Shown piece after piece: positions 38,457 through 48,475 of a stretch of DNA of 64,000 nucleotides (position 1 is its first letter; the number at the start of each line of letters is the position of its first letter). Below the pieces are notes generated by a model. That model was not told where the DNA came from, made no database searches, and saw only the letters and a list, made by a program, of their open reading frames with translations. The stretch lies in NCBI GenBank assembly GCA_019306065.1, contig JAFDMF010000002.1, positions 118,297 to 182,296 on the forward strand, in the 5' to 3' direction. A program made the translations under genes and the position numbers. The DNA comes from Deltaproteobacteria bacterium (GTDB taxonomy: Bacteria; Desulfobacterota; Desulfobacteria; Desulfobacterales; JAFDMD01).

Positions 38457-39860
38457 ATGAAATATAAAAAAAGATATATTATTATTTTTATGCTCCTTCT
38501 TTTTCAATTCTTCGTTTCTTTTAAATTCGGATACTGCCTTACCATAAAAGAAGAAGAAGAAATGGGGGAAGAATTTTTAAAACATATCAAAAAAAGCGTA
38601 ACATTTATAGAAAACCCTTTAATATTAAATTATATAAAAAAAGTCGGAGATAAAATAAGTTCAAACATAGATTCCAAACCTTTTGATTTTAACTTTTATA
38701 TCATAAAAAATTCCGGTTATAATGCATTTGCCGCCCCCGGAGGACACATTTTTTTAAACAGCGGACTTTTTGAAGCTATGGATACCGAAGAGGAGCTTGC
38801 AGGAATATTATCTCATGAAATAGCGCACGTTACATGCAGGCATATATCTCAAAGACTGATCAAACAAACAAAAATACAACTTGCCACATTAGCCGGTCTG
38901 GCTGCGGGAATACTTCTTGGCAGCACAGGAGATTCGGAAGCCGCGGCTGCAATAATGCAGGGGACTGCAGCAGCCGGAGCTTCGGCGGCTCTTGCATATA
39001 GCAGAGAAGATGAAAGACAAGCCGATCAAATAGGGCTTAAATATCTTGAAAACAGCGGTTATACAAGCGGCGGGCTTATAAGCTCTTTAAAAAAAATCAG
39101 AGAAAAGCAGTGGTTTACTCCCGATAAAGTTCCTACATACCTTATGACCCATCCCGGCATTGACGAAAGAATAATATATTTAAGTTCCGCAATAAAAGAT
39201 ACAAAACCGGTTTCAGATATAAAAAATAACGATTTTGAAATGGCTAACATCGGGATTAAAGCTATATACGGCAATAAAACTCAAGCGGAAAAAGAAATAA
39301 GCATAAAACTTCAAAAAAATCCGAATTCTCCTGCTGCAAATTACGGATATGCCATAATATTGGAAAGAAGCGGGAAAAAAAAGGATGCGGCAGCCTATTT
39401 TAAAAAAGCTTTGGCTCAAAAACCTTTTGACCCTTACATACTAAAAAAATACGGAATCCTGCTTTTCGACATGGGAAGTTATCGAGAAGCGGATAAAATA
39501 ATAGAAAATGTCAATTCAATAATACCAGAAGATCCGGACGGCTTATTTTATATGGGTAGGCTAAAGCTTATATTAAATAACGCCGAACAAGGAATAGACA
39601 TATTAAAAAAATTAACCGGCAAACATCCGGAATATAAACAGGCTCATTACTATCTTGCAAAAGGTTATACCGAAATCGGCAATATTGCGGATTCTCATTA
39701 TAATCTCGGAATCCATTCTAAAAACCAAAAAAACAAAAAAAATGCCGAGTTTCATTTTAAAAAAGCTTTGGAAGCGGAAAAGGATACAGATAAAAAAAAA
39801 AATATAGAAAAAATGATAGAAAGCCTTAATCCGCCTCCAACAATGATTATCAGACCTTAA
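38457..39860 (+). CDS. M48 family metalloprotease with TPR repeats (BepA/YfgC-like)
   Basis: Signal peptide, ILSHEIAHVTCRH zinc motif, YSREDERQADQIGLKYL, C-terminal TPRs. The 38388 start lies in repeat D. Confidence 0.92.
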   Translation: MKYKKRYIIIFMLLLFQFFVSFKFGYCLTIKEEEEMGEEFLKHIKKSVTFIENPLILNYIKKVGDKISSNIDSKPFDFNFYIIKNSGYNAFAAPGGHIFLNSGLFEAMDTEEELAGILSHEIAHVTCRHISQRLIKQTKIQLATLAGLAAGILLGSTGDSEAAAAIMQGTAAAGASAALAYSREDERQADQIGLKYLENSGYTSGGLISSLKKIREKQWFTPDKVPTYLMTHPGIDERIIYLSSAIKDTKPVSDIKNNDFEMANIGIKAIYGNKTQAEKEISIKLQKNPNSPAANYGYAIILERSGKKKDAAAYFKKALAQKPFDPYILKKYGILLFDMGSYREADKIIENVNSIIPEDPDGLFYMGRLKLILNNAEQGIDILKKLTGKHPEYKQAHYYLAKGYTEIGNIADSHYNLGIHSKNQKNKKNAEFHFKKALEAEKDTDKKKNIEKMIESLNPPPTMIIRP

Positions 39861-39864
39861 CTTT

Positions 39865-41130
39865 ATGGAATCGTCTAAAACAAAAGGGCTTAAAATTACC
39901 GTTAACAAACAGGGCAGCCCTTATTATTTAAAAGTAAGCTATCCTCTTCGCTTCGGAAAATTTACCGAAATCGAAACCGAAGATTATATCTTCTGTTTTG
40001 ACCTCAATAATCGCATCAAATTCATACAAGGAAAAAAAGAGACAATCGGCGAACAGTTTAAATTAAACTGCGCGGCAGATTGGATATACTATTGTGTGGC
40101 AGGATATAAAGGAGTTTATTCCTTTTTGGGAGAATATTATCTGCCCTGTTTCGGATATGCAAAAAATCCTTTATTTGATATTTACAGCTACAATACAAAG
40201 CTTTTTAAAAATATTTTCAACGCGTTTTTAAAATTAGTTCAACGCTTGGAATATATTATTAAATCCGATCCTTTAAACGAGATAAATCAAATCTTAAAAG
40301 CTATTATAACTGTAAATCATTCCGAAGCTATTAAAAAAAGAGTCGAAGAGTTTTATAAAATAACCTCCGGAGTTGTTACGGTTCTACCGCCGGACTGCCG
40401 ACATGTAGATTATGAGGTTATTCCCCTTAATATAACTTACGGCTGCCTTTATAATTGCGGTTTCTGCTCTGTTAAAAAAGGAATAAAATTTAAAACTCGA
40501 AGCATAACCGACATATTATACGATATAAAAAGATTCAAAACTTTTTATTCCGCAGATATTGCCAATTATAACTCTTTATTTCTCGGAGAACACGACGCTC
40601 TTAATGCTGAAAGCAAAATAATTATAGATGCTGCAAAAACTGCTTATAATAAACTCGGATTTCAATATTCATATATGAAAAATCCGATGCTGTTTCTTTT
40701 TGGAAGCGTTGACTCCCTTATTAACGCCAAAAAAGAATTGTTTGAAGCCTTAAACTCGCTTCCTTTTTATACTTATATTAATATAGGAATGGAATCCGCA
40801 GATAATACCACTTTTAGGCTTCTTAAAAAGCCCCTTGTTTCTAAAAAAATAAAAGAGGCTTTTGACAACATGCTGCTCATAAATCAAAAATATATGAATA
40901 TCGAAATAACCGCAAATTTTGTTATGGGAGATATGCTTTCAGACGAGCATTACCAATCAATAATTACTCTTTCAAAATCTGCAGGAAAATCTTTTTACGG
41001 CAAAGGAGCCTTTTACATATCTCCTCTTGAAAAAAGCGGCGCTCCATCCTCTTATGTACAAAAAAAATTCTTATGGCTTAAAAATTCCTGCGCTATGCCG
41101 ACTTATATATATATTATCCAACGCCTTTAA
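39865..41130 (+). CDS. Radical SAM protein
   Basis: NITYGCLYNCGFCSVKKGIKFKTRS (CxxxCxxC) with downstream TIM-barrel-like features. Confidence 0.88.
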   Translation: MESSKTKGLKITVNKQGSPYYLKVSYPLRFGKFTEIETEDYIFCFDLNNRIKFIQGKKETIGEQFKLNCAADWIYYCVAGYKGVYSFLGEYYLPCFGYAKNPLFDIYSYNTKLFKNIFNAFLKLVQRLEYIIKSDPLNEINQILKAIITVNHSEAIKKRVEEFYKITSGVVTVLPPDCRHVDYEVIPLNITYGCLYNCGFCSVKKGIKFKTRSITDILYDIKRFKTFYSADIANYNSLFLGEHDALNAESKIIIDAAKTAYNKLGFQYSYMKNPMLFLFGSVDSLINAKKELFEALNSLPFYTYINIGMESADNTTFRLLKKPLVSKKIKEAFDNMLLINQKYMNIEITANFVMGDMLSDEHYQSIITLSKSAGKSFYGKGAFYISPLEKSGAPSSYVQKKFLWLKNSCAMPTYIYIIQRL

Positions 41131-41135
41131 GCCTA

Positions 41136-41263
41136 CTGCATAGCTTCTAATTTTACCCATTTTCGGCGTTATGCTCAAATTTTAATCCTCTAAATACTTT
41201 AAGTATTCCTGCGGTCAAAATTTTCGCCTGCCTTGAGAATGAACAACATTATTTGCTATGCAG
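41136..41263. repeat. Dispersed palindromic element family H
   Basis: CTGCATAGC ... GCTATGCAG terminal inverted repeats; core GGCGTTATGCTCAAATTTTAATCCTCTAAATACTTTAAGTATTCCTGCGGTCAAAATTTTCGCC. Confidence 0.75.
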
Positions 41264-41451
41264 CAGTCTTATTTTCCATATCTATTTTCTCTTTTTCTCC
41301 CGAACGGACTTCTTTGAGTCTTTTTTTGTATAAATAATAAATAATGCACCCGGAACGAAATTTGCAGTAAAGATTAGGATCCCTGCAGGTTTCATCATCT
41401 ATTTCCATATTTTTTTTCATACAAAGCATTTATTTTAATTCCAATTTATAT

Positions 41452-41844
41452 TTACGGACTTTCGATTCCTTCCGATTTCAATAATTCTTGATACCAGCAT
41501 GAAAAATCATACATTCCTTGAAATTGCAGTTCTTCGTTAATAATGCCCAAACATATCTCAAAAGCGCCTCTTGCATAAGAATTATTATAATCTTTATTAT
41601 CCGCTTTACTTTGGAGAAACTCTCTTATCAGCATTTGAGAGGTTCTTTTTGTTTTATCTTTTCTTATATCTATCGGATCTTTCGGTTCTTGAAACGGATC
41701 CCATTTATCGTATCCTTTTTTTAATATGTATTTCTGCCTTTTTTCGGACATACTGTCAAAAAGAAATTTTTTCCTTTTCTCTTCTTCCGCTTTTTTATTT
41801 GTTTGATTCTCCAATTTGCTTTTCCTTTTTTTGCACAACTCCAA
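41452..41844 (-). CDS. Conserved hypothetical protein
   Basis: ORF in an operon with, and overlapping, the YkgJ-like gene; hydrophilic. Confidence 0.6.
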   Translation of the reverse strand: MELCKKRKSKLENQTNKKAEEEKRKKFLFDSMSEKRQKYILKKGYDKWDPFQEPKDPIDIRKDKTKRTSQMLIREFLQSKADNKDYNNSYARGAFEICLGIINEELQFQGMYDFSCWYQELLKSEGIESP

Positions 41845-42472
41845 GTGTTTCTTTATTATATTCCATAAGCAGAGCCATTGAAACAGGTATCAGCATTTGA
41901 AAAAGATCAGGATATTTCGAGTTAATATCTTTGGTAATTTTTGCTGAAAGTTCATAAAGTTTTTGCTGTAATATTTCTATTTTTATGGTCTTATATTCTT
42001 TTTTTTCTTCAAAACCTGTTCTACCGCAGGCATGGGTAATGCCTCCTATATGTGTCGGGATGCCGTAAAGCCTGCATGTTATAGGTCTGTATTCATACAA
42101 AGAGCAGAGTTTATCTTCGGTAAGAAGAGGACATTCAATTCTTTGAAAAGCCATTTTTGCTATTATTTCCTGTTCATCTTTTCCCTCTTGAACATCTTTA
42201 TAAGCCTGTTTTTTAAGTTTATAAACTTTTCTATCCGCTTTATTTGCTTTTGCTATAATAATATCTTTATTTGCTCCGCCTATTTTGTCGTTAAAATGCC
42301 GGTTGATATATAAAGCTTCAATTAGCCCTATATCAAATACGGCATGGCAGCAGTCTGCACAGTTTATTCTACAGCGCATACATTCCGAATATTCCTGTTT
42401 TACTTGTTCAAAAGCATTATCCGCCATTGCCGCTATTTTTTCATACTCTTTAAAATATTTTGTGAAATCCAA
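41795..42472 (-). CDS. YkgJ family cysteine cluster protein
   Basis: CMRCRINCADCCHAVFDIGLIEA, CPLLTEDKLCSLYEYRPITCRLYGIP. Confidence 0.9.
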   Translation of the reverse strand: MDFTKYFKEYEKIAAMADNAFEQVKQEYSECMRCRINCADCCHAVFDIGLIEALYINRHFNDKIGGANKDIIIAKANKADRKVYKLKKQAYKDVQEGKDEQEIIAKMAFQRIECPLLTEDKLCSLYEYRPITCRLYGIPTHIGGITHACGRTGFEEKKEYKTIKIEILQQKLYELSAKITKDINSKYPDLFQMLIPVSMALLMEYNKETLGVVQKKEKQIGESNK

Positions 42473-42510
42473 AAATCCTCCTTTATAATTATCACTTGTT
42501 GTGTCTGATA

Positions 42511-44232
42511 TTAGTCTGGGACGTCTTTATTTTTTTGTTTTATTAATTCTACTGAACAATTGTCTATTTTATAAACTTTTTGGCATTTGGCAATTGTGCT
42601 TAATCTGTGCGCTATAATTATTAATGTTTTATTTGCTGCAATATCATAGATTTCTTCCATTATTTTTGTTTCCATAGCATCGTCAAGCGCCGATGTCGCT
42701 TCGTCTAAAACCAGTATGGTAGGATTGGAATATAAGGCTCTTGCTATTGCTATTCTTTGTTTCTGCCCTCCGCTTAATTTGATTCCGTTTTCTCCTACTT
42801 GGGTGTTCATTCCGTTTTGTTCTTTTTGCAAAAAATCTAAAATTTTTGCCTGTTTTAAAACTTCTTTTACTCTTTCTTCGTCGTATATTTCTCCTAACGC
42901 AATATTTTCCGCTACTGTTCCGTCAAAAAGATATATGCTTTGCGGTATATAGCCTACCTGTTTTCTTAAAGCCGCTATGTTACTATCGGTTATTTTTATG
43001 TCGTCTGCAAAGATTTCCCCTTTTTGTGGTTTGTATAACCCTATTATAATATCTACTAAAGTGCTTTTACCGCTTCCGCTGCGTCCGGTAAAGGCTATTT
43101 TCTCTCCTTTTGTTATAATAAGGTTTACTTTGTTTAAAATCGGTTTGTTTTGCAGATAACCGAATGTTATGTTTTTTAATTTTATCTCTTTTTCAAATGT
43201 TATGGAGTTCCGTTTTAAATTTTCTTGCGGCTGATTTATTTCCGAAGATATTATATCAAATGTTTTATTATAAAACATAAGTTGATTATAGCTTGTCATT
43301 ATTCGGTTTGCAGAGGGTAAAAGTCTGTAAAGGGCTAATATAAACATTGATATTAAAGGCAGGATGCCGGATATATCTGTTTGGCTTTTATATATTACGA
43401 ACATAGTAACGGAAATGATTATACAAAAACCGAGTCCTTCCAAAAATAATCTCGGAACAGCGGATAAACCGGTATTCGTAACATTTGCTTTTTTAAAAGC
43501 ATTGCTTATTTTAAAAAATTTATCCGATATGCTTTCTATATTAGATTTAAGTTTTATGATTTTAAAATTGCCAAAAGAGCTATTGATCATTTCATAGATT
43601 TTTTTATGGAAGCTCGCTCTGTCGTCGCCGGATGTTTTTATTTTTTTTGAAATTGTTCCTATTAAAAGCAAACCGTTTAAACCAAGTACTAATGTTAATG
43701 CCAGCGATACCCGCCAGTTTACATAAAGCATAAGAGAATAGATAGATATTAATACGAATGCTTCGCTTAATATTAGCAAAACAGCCTGCAAAAACAGAGC
43801 AAAAAATAAGGTTTCGGTTGTAATGGTTTTGGTAAGATCGCCGCTGTTTTTATCTATGAAGTTTCTATACGGCATTTTCATATATTTATTAAACAAATTG
43901 GCGGATAAGCGGCAGGAAGCGCCGTAAGAAAACTTTGCCATAGCATAAGAATAAAAAACGTTGATAAGGCTTCTTAATGTATAAAAAGCAAGCAGGCAGA
44001 AACCGAAAGCAAGTATAAAATTGATTTTGTTTTCAAAATTAAAAAGCTTATAAAAATAATTATAATATTTATTTGTTTCTATAACCGTAAAATCGCTTGC
44101 CACCGCAACAAAAGGCATTATTAAAGATATGCCTACGGTTTCGATTAAAGATACTATTACGGAAAAAAAAACAAGATAACTAAAAAAAAGCTTATCTTTA
44201 AAGCTTAATATTTTTTTTAATTTGTTAATCAT
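42511..44232 (-). CDS. ABC transporter permease/ATPase (PglK/MsbA-like polysaccharide flippase type)
   Basis: IAFTGRSGSGKSTLVDIIIGLYKPQKG, VGYIPQSIYLFDGTVAENIALG, LSGGQKQRIAIARALYSNPTILVLDEATSALD. Confidence 0.92.
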   Translation of the reverse strand: MINKLKKILSFKDKLFFSYLVFFSVIVSLIETVGISLIMPFVAVASDFTVIETNKYYNYFYKLFNFENKINFILAFGFCLLAFYTLRSLINVFYSYAMAKFSYGASCRLSANLFNKYMKMPYRNFIDKNSGDLTKTITTETLFFALFLQAVLLILSEAFVLISIYSLMLYVNWRVSLALTLVLGLNGLLLIGTISKKIKTSGDDRASFHKKIYEMINSSFGNFKIIKLKSNIESISDKFFKISNAFKKANVTNTGLSAVPRLFLEGLGFCIIISVTMFVIYKSQTDISGILPLISMFILALYRLLPSANRIMTSYNQLMFYNKTFDIISSEINQPQENLKRNSITFEKEIKLKNITFGYLQNKPILNKVNLIITKGEKIAFTGRSGSGKSTLVDIIIGLYKPQKGEIFADDIKITDSNIAALRKQVGYIPQSIYLFDGTVAENIALGEIYDEERVKEVLKQAKILDFLQKEQNGMNTQVGENGIKLSGGQKQRIAIARALYSNPTILVLDEATSALDDAMETKIMEEIYDIAANKTLIIIAHRLSTIAKCQKVYKIDNCSVELIKQKNKDVPD

Positions 44233-44254
44233 TGTTTAAAAAAATTGCGGTAGA

Positions 44255-45715
44255 TTAAATATTTAAAGCCGTTTGATCCTCTTTATGGGTTTCAAATCTT
44301 TTGATATGCTCTTTTATATATTTTAAAAAATGTTTTATATTCTCTTTTTCCATAACATGCGGCACGAAAAACGGATCGTTTAACGTATAGGAGTATGAAA
44401 CATTATATATCTTGGCTATCTCTTCGATTTTTTCCTCAAGCGAAGGCGGCTTATATTCAAAAATCATTTTATATAAATCGTTTTTGAAATTGTGAAAATC
44501 GCTAAAAGAATAGCATAGGCGATTAAAAAAATTTTTACCGAAAAGCAAGCAGGGTTTATTTGCCAAATAACATTCCAAACCTATGGTTCCCGTAACCGAG
44601 CAGACTAATTTTGCTTTTTTAACCAATTTATTAGTAGAAACATTAGGATCAACTAACAAAACGCCCGGTTGTGCTCTCATTTTTTTATAAAAAGAAGCGG
44701 GCCTTTCCCCTTCCATTACCGGATGTTCTTTAACCAGCAGATAAAAATTGCTCGGCATATTAAGCAGTAGCAGCTCAATTGCTCTTTCCTGTTTAACAAA
44801 GTATGGTTCCAAAGTGTTTATAGAGGCTTCGGGAGTTTTTTGCAAAGCGTAGAGTATGAAATTTTCGGGTAAAATATCCTGATCCGTTTTTATATGAAAA
44901 AGGTTTTTATGATAAGAGTTATATATTATCTTTCTGTATTTATAAATAAAAGGAGTTAAATTTCTTTTAATCTGAAGCGGAATCGAATATATATCCAAAC
45001 ATTTATTTTCCCCTTTAACAAACCTGCAAAAAAGACTTTTGATTGTTCTTTTTAAAAACTTTTCTTTTTCTATCTTAACCTTATCCGTATTTGTCCATTC
45101 TTTTACGGTTTCAAAAGCGGCTATATTGCCTTGATAAAAATCATCAATAAATTTCTTTGCTTCTATAGTATCTTTTTCTTCAAACCCGCCGTAATAAACC
45201 GGTAAATCCTGATATACGGTAGTTCCAAATATCTGTTTTCCGAAAACTCTGGTATGATAGCAATATATAGGCTCTATACCCAACTCGTAGCATAAATTTA
45301 TCAATATAAAGCCGTCAACCGTTTCAAGAAGCGAAAAGACAATATAATCCGGTCTGTTTTTTAAAAGAAAATCTTTATATATAACGTAGGTTGTTTTTGC
45401 AATTTTAAGCTGTTTTTTAGAATCTACTTTTGTAAAGTTGTTTTTAGAGCTTTTTATTATTTTATAGATACTGTTTTCTTGGGTTTTAAATTCAAAATCA
45501 AAGCTGTCGGTTTTTTGATATATTTTATTAAAGTTTTCGTATAAATAGAGGATGTTTTTTTTTTTTACTATCTTATCAGCGCTTTTTTTATAAACCGCTT
45601 TCGGAAATATAAGTCCCCATTCTATATGCTCTTTTTTAAGCTGCGCTTCTTTTATAACTTCGTTAAAAAAAAGCGTTATATTTGTAAAAGCATAAAAGAA
45701 TATTTTCATAATCAT
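44255..45715 (-). CDS. Capsule/surface polysaccharide biosynthesis-type protein
   Basis: LLVKEHPVMEGERPASFYKKM...VLLVDPNVSTNKLVKKAKLVCSVTGTIGLECYLANKPCLLFG, as in capsule synthesis (KpsS-like) proteins. Confidence 0.65.
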   Translation of the reverse strand: MIMKIFFYAFTNITLFFNEVIKEAQLKKEHIEWGLIFPKAVYKKSADKIVKKKNILYLYENFNKIYQKTDSFDFEFKTQENSIYKIIKSSKNNFTKVDSKKQLKIAKTTYVIYKDFLLKNRPDYIVFSLLETVDGFILINLCYELGIEPIYCYHTRVFGKQIFGTTVYQDLPVYYGGFEEKDTIEAKKFIDDFYQGNIAAFETVKEWTNTDKVKIEKEKFLKRTIKSLFCRFVKGENKCLDIYSIPLQIKRNLTPFIYKYRKIIYNSYHKNLFHIKTDQDILPENFILYALQKTPEASINTLEPYFVKQERAIELLLLNMPSNFYLLVKEHPVMEGERPASFYKKMRAQPGVLLVDPNVSTNKLVKKAKLVCSVTGTIGLECYLANKPCLLFGKNFFNRLCYSFSDFHNFKNDLYKMIFEYKPPSLEEKIEEIAKIYNVSYSYTLNDPFFVPHVMEKENIKHFLKYIKEHIKRFETHKEDQTALNI

Positions 45716-46281
45716 TTCCCTTTTTATCCGTAATTAAAAGATAATTTTTTAATCATTTCCAATATAACATGTCAATTAAAATTTAAAATCGGATTATACT
45801 TTTCTCTGTTTGTATTTTAATTAAGAGATTTCTCCTCGCTGCGCATTACAAGTAACAATAACATCTGTCAAAATAGCATAGCAGAAATAAGAAGCCTGTT
45901 TTGTCAAGCAGAGCGAAAAATTTCTTTATTGTTCTTATAATTATCTTTTTTTTATCTTCTTTGCCTTTTTGAATTTCTGTATTTTTATTTTTTTTTGTAT
46001 TTTTGCTTCTTTAATGCTTATTTTATCAAATAAAATGTTTACCAAACAAATTTTAAAGATAAAATTCGTTATTAAAAGGCTTATTTATGTTGTTTGTAAT
46101 TGCAATTGGCAAAATATGATTACAAATATGTCATTTGTAACTGTAAACGGGTAATTTACAACGGATGTTTATTGAAAATAGGCAATATTCGGTTATTTTT
46201 TACAATTGCTGTTAATTTTTTTATATATATAGCGATTTTATTGATTTGTGCAGTATTTAAAAATTTTAAATCGGGTATAAA

Positions 46282-46365
46282 GTAATTTGTTTGTTTACAA
46301 GGCGAAAAATTTTTTCAACGCCGTAAACGGGCAAACCAAGAAGTTATCCGACGAAATTCAAACAA
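46282..46365. repeat. Dispersed element family H, short form
   Basis: AAGTAATTTGTTTGTTTACAAGGCGAAAAATTTTTTCAACGCCGTAAACGGGCAAACCAAGAAGTTATCCGACGAAATTC, shared with 62206-62345. Confidence 0.7.
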
Positions 46366-47032
46366 CCTCTTTGCCGCAATGTTTGCATATTTGGGCTCTT
46401 TGTTTGATTATTTCGGCGCAAAAGGGGCATTCTTTGGTAAAATATTTTTTATGTATTGCCGTAATTGAATCATCTACCTGTTTTTGTATGACTTTACTGC
46501 CGAATTTACAGCTTTTCATTGTATCGATTACTTCCGTAGCGCCTATATCTCCGAGCATTTCGGCGGCTTTTAATCTAACTCTTGAAGGCTGCGTTACGTC
46601 TGTAAGAATTTTTAAAGTTTCAAGCCAGTTTTTTTCGTTGTAGCATCCTGCAAGTATTAAAAATCCTTTTTTTATATTTTCTTTTAAAACTTCTTCCTGC
46701 GCCAGAGTTTTTTCGTCTATTATCTGCCCTTGTCCGCCTACGTTTGAAAATACAGGAATACATTCGTATTGTTCGGTTCCGGGATAGTTTATACATCTGT
46801 ATGAAGCGTTGTGGGCGTATTCTTCATTAACATGCTCCCACCCTTGTTTGTATAAAGAACATTCGTCGTTAAAGCACATAAAAAGATAGGGGGTTCCCCA
46901 TCCGAGTCCGTCTCCTACCGGCATTAGGGGAGTTTCCCATATTTTCATCTCTTGTTCGCAGTATTTACATTTCGGTTTTTTCTGGTTAAGTATTTTTTCC
47001 AAAACCTCTTCTTTTGTTTCCGAATAAAACAT
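46358..47032 (-). CDS. Zinc-ribbon protein, hypothetical
   Basis: CKYCEQEM...CFNDECSLY and C-terminal CPFCAEIIKQRAQICKHCGKEV. Confidence 0.8.
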   Translation of the reverse strand: MFYSETKEEVLEKILNQKKPKCKYCEQEMKIWETPLMPVGDGLGWGTPYLFMCFNDECSLYKQGWEHVNEEYAHNASYRCINYPGTEQYECIPVFSNVGGQGQIIDEKTLAQEEVLKENIKKGFLILAGCYNEKNWLETLKILTDVTQPSRVRLKAAEMLGDIGATEVIDTMKSCKFGSKVIQKQVDDSITAIHKKYFTKECPFCAEIIKQRAQICKHCGKEVV

Positions 47033-47038
47033 ATTTTT

Positions 47039-48238
47039 TCACCTCGTTTTTGAAAATAAAGATATTATAGTTTGCTGAAGCATTATTTTTGGGTTCGAAG
47101 ATCGACTTTTTAAATTAAAATCTAATCCCGTCAAATATTCAAAAGCCTTTATAAGCTCTTCTATGGTAAAATTATCCGATTTCATAAATATTTGATATGC
47201 AGGATAAGCTCTATTTTGCGCAATTGATAAAGAGCTTTTTTTTTTATCCTCTGTATTCGGATCTATTTGTAAAAAAGCCTGATAAAGCTTTTGGTCATAA
47301 TCTGTTATCGCTGGCATTACGCTTTTTTGAAATTGATTATAAGTTAATCCTGTTTTCCAAACGGTTTTGTTTTCTTGTATAAAGTTTTTTACAATAAGCA
47401 GTTTTCTTACCTGATTTATAATAGCCATAAGTATTTGAAGCGTATGAAAACCAGAATTTAAAAGAGAATCTATATAAAAAAGAGCGCTTTTTACATCTTT
47501 TTCAGATATTGCGTTTGTTAATTCGTATATAGGGTCTTTTTTTGTTCTGTTTACAAGCGCTTTAACGTCTGCAGCTGTTATTTCGGCCTTATCCGCCGTA
47601 AAAATTATAAGCTTTTTAAGATGATCCGAAAATGTGGCAAGATCAAATCCTGTTAAGCCGTATAAATTTTTATACGCCTCTTTGGTTAGTTTTTTGCCCA
47701 TGTTTGACAAAATATTATCCGCAACATCTAACAGGGTTTGGTCTTGAATCTTTTTGTCGGCATAATTTGTGCCTTTTGAAATAAAGCAGTCTATAATTAC
47801 CCCAGCATTATTTATTGCTTTAAAAAGCTTTTTTCTTTTATCTATTGTTTCCGCGGTAATTATAAAATGATTTCCTTTACAAAAACCTTTTGCTATAAAA
47901 TCTGTAAGAATCGATTCCGTATCCGAATCCTGTTTTATATCATTTTGACTTTCGCCTGCGCCAAGAAGATTTATCTCTCCCAATACGATTATCTTTTTTG
48001 CGCTAAACATTGAGTATGCAGACAACTTTGATATTACTTCAAATATATCAAACGGTTCCGAACAATTTATATGCTCGCAGCTTAATTCCTTGCCGTTTTC
48101 CGGAACAATTTTTTCAATAAGTTTATTCAAAGAACGTTTAAATAGTTGATTTTCACCGTAGATAAGATAAACAGGAGCATATTTATCGGTTGTAAGTTTT
48201 TTTAAATATTCTTCTAATTTTTTATAGTCTATAATCAT
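47039..48238 (-). CDS. holA: DNA polymerase III subunit delta
   Basis: APVYLIYGENQLFKRSLNKLIEKIVP; SAYSMFSAKKIIVLGE; FDLATFSDHLKKLIIFT; SALFYIDSLLNSGFHTLQILMAIINQVRKLLIVK. Confidence 0.88.
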   Translation of the reverse strand: MIIDYKKLEEYLKKLTTDKYAPVYLIYGENQLFKRSLNKLIEKIVPENGKELSCEHINCSEPFDIFEVISKLSAYSMFSAKKIIVLGEINLLGAGESQNDIKQDSDTESILTDFIAKGFCKGNHFIITAETIDKRKKLFKAINNAGVIIDCFISKGTNYADKKIQDQTLLDVADNILSNMGKKLTKEAYKNLYGLTGFDLATFSDHLKKLIIFTADKAEITAADVKALVNRTKKDPIYELTNAISEKDVKSALFYIDSLLNSGFHTLQILMAIINQVRKLLIVKNFIQENKTVWKTGLTYNQFQKSVMPAITDYDQKLYQAFLQIDPNTEDKKKSSLSIAQNRAYPAYQIFMKSDNFTIEELIKAFEYLTGLDFNLKSRSSNPKIMLQQTIISLFSKTR

Positions 48239-48250
48239 AAATCTAACATT

Positions 48251-48433
48251 ATGGATAATTCGATAATAATAAGAGATAAATTCGACTTTGAAGTCGGTTA
48301 TATTATAAAAAGCCCTTGCGCTAAATGCCTTAAAAAAGAGGAAACCTTTCCGCTATGTATTGATAAATGCAATTTGTTAGATAAAATTCAAACAATTCTT
48401 GCAGCCGGCATATCCTGTTCTAAGCAGAATTAA
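48251..48433 (+). CDS. Small Cys-rich hypothetical protein
   Basis: 60 aa: KSPCAKCLKKEETFPLCIDKCNLLDKIQTILAAGISCSKQN; divergent from holA. Confidence 0.5.
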   Translation: MDNSIIIRDKFDFEVGYIIKSPCAKCLKKEETFPLCIDKCNLLDKIQTILAAGISCSKQN

Positions 48434-48475
48434 ACGCATAAGGTCAGTTTCATTATTCAATTTGTATTACCGCCT

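Noticed and set aside
41518-41900. Plus-strand ORFs opposite the hypothetical and YkgJ genes
   Set aside because: Antisense shadow frames of better-supported minus-strand genes.
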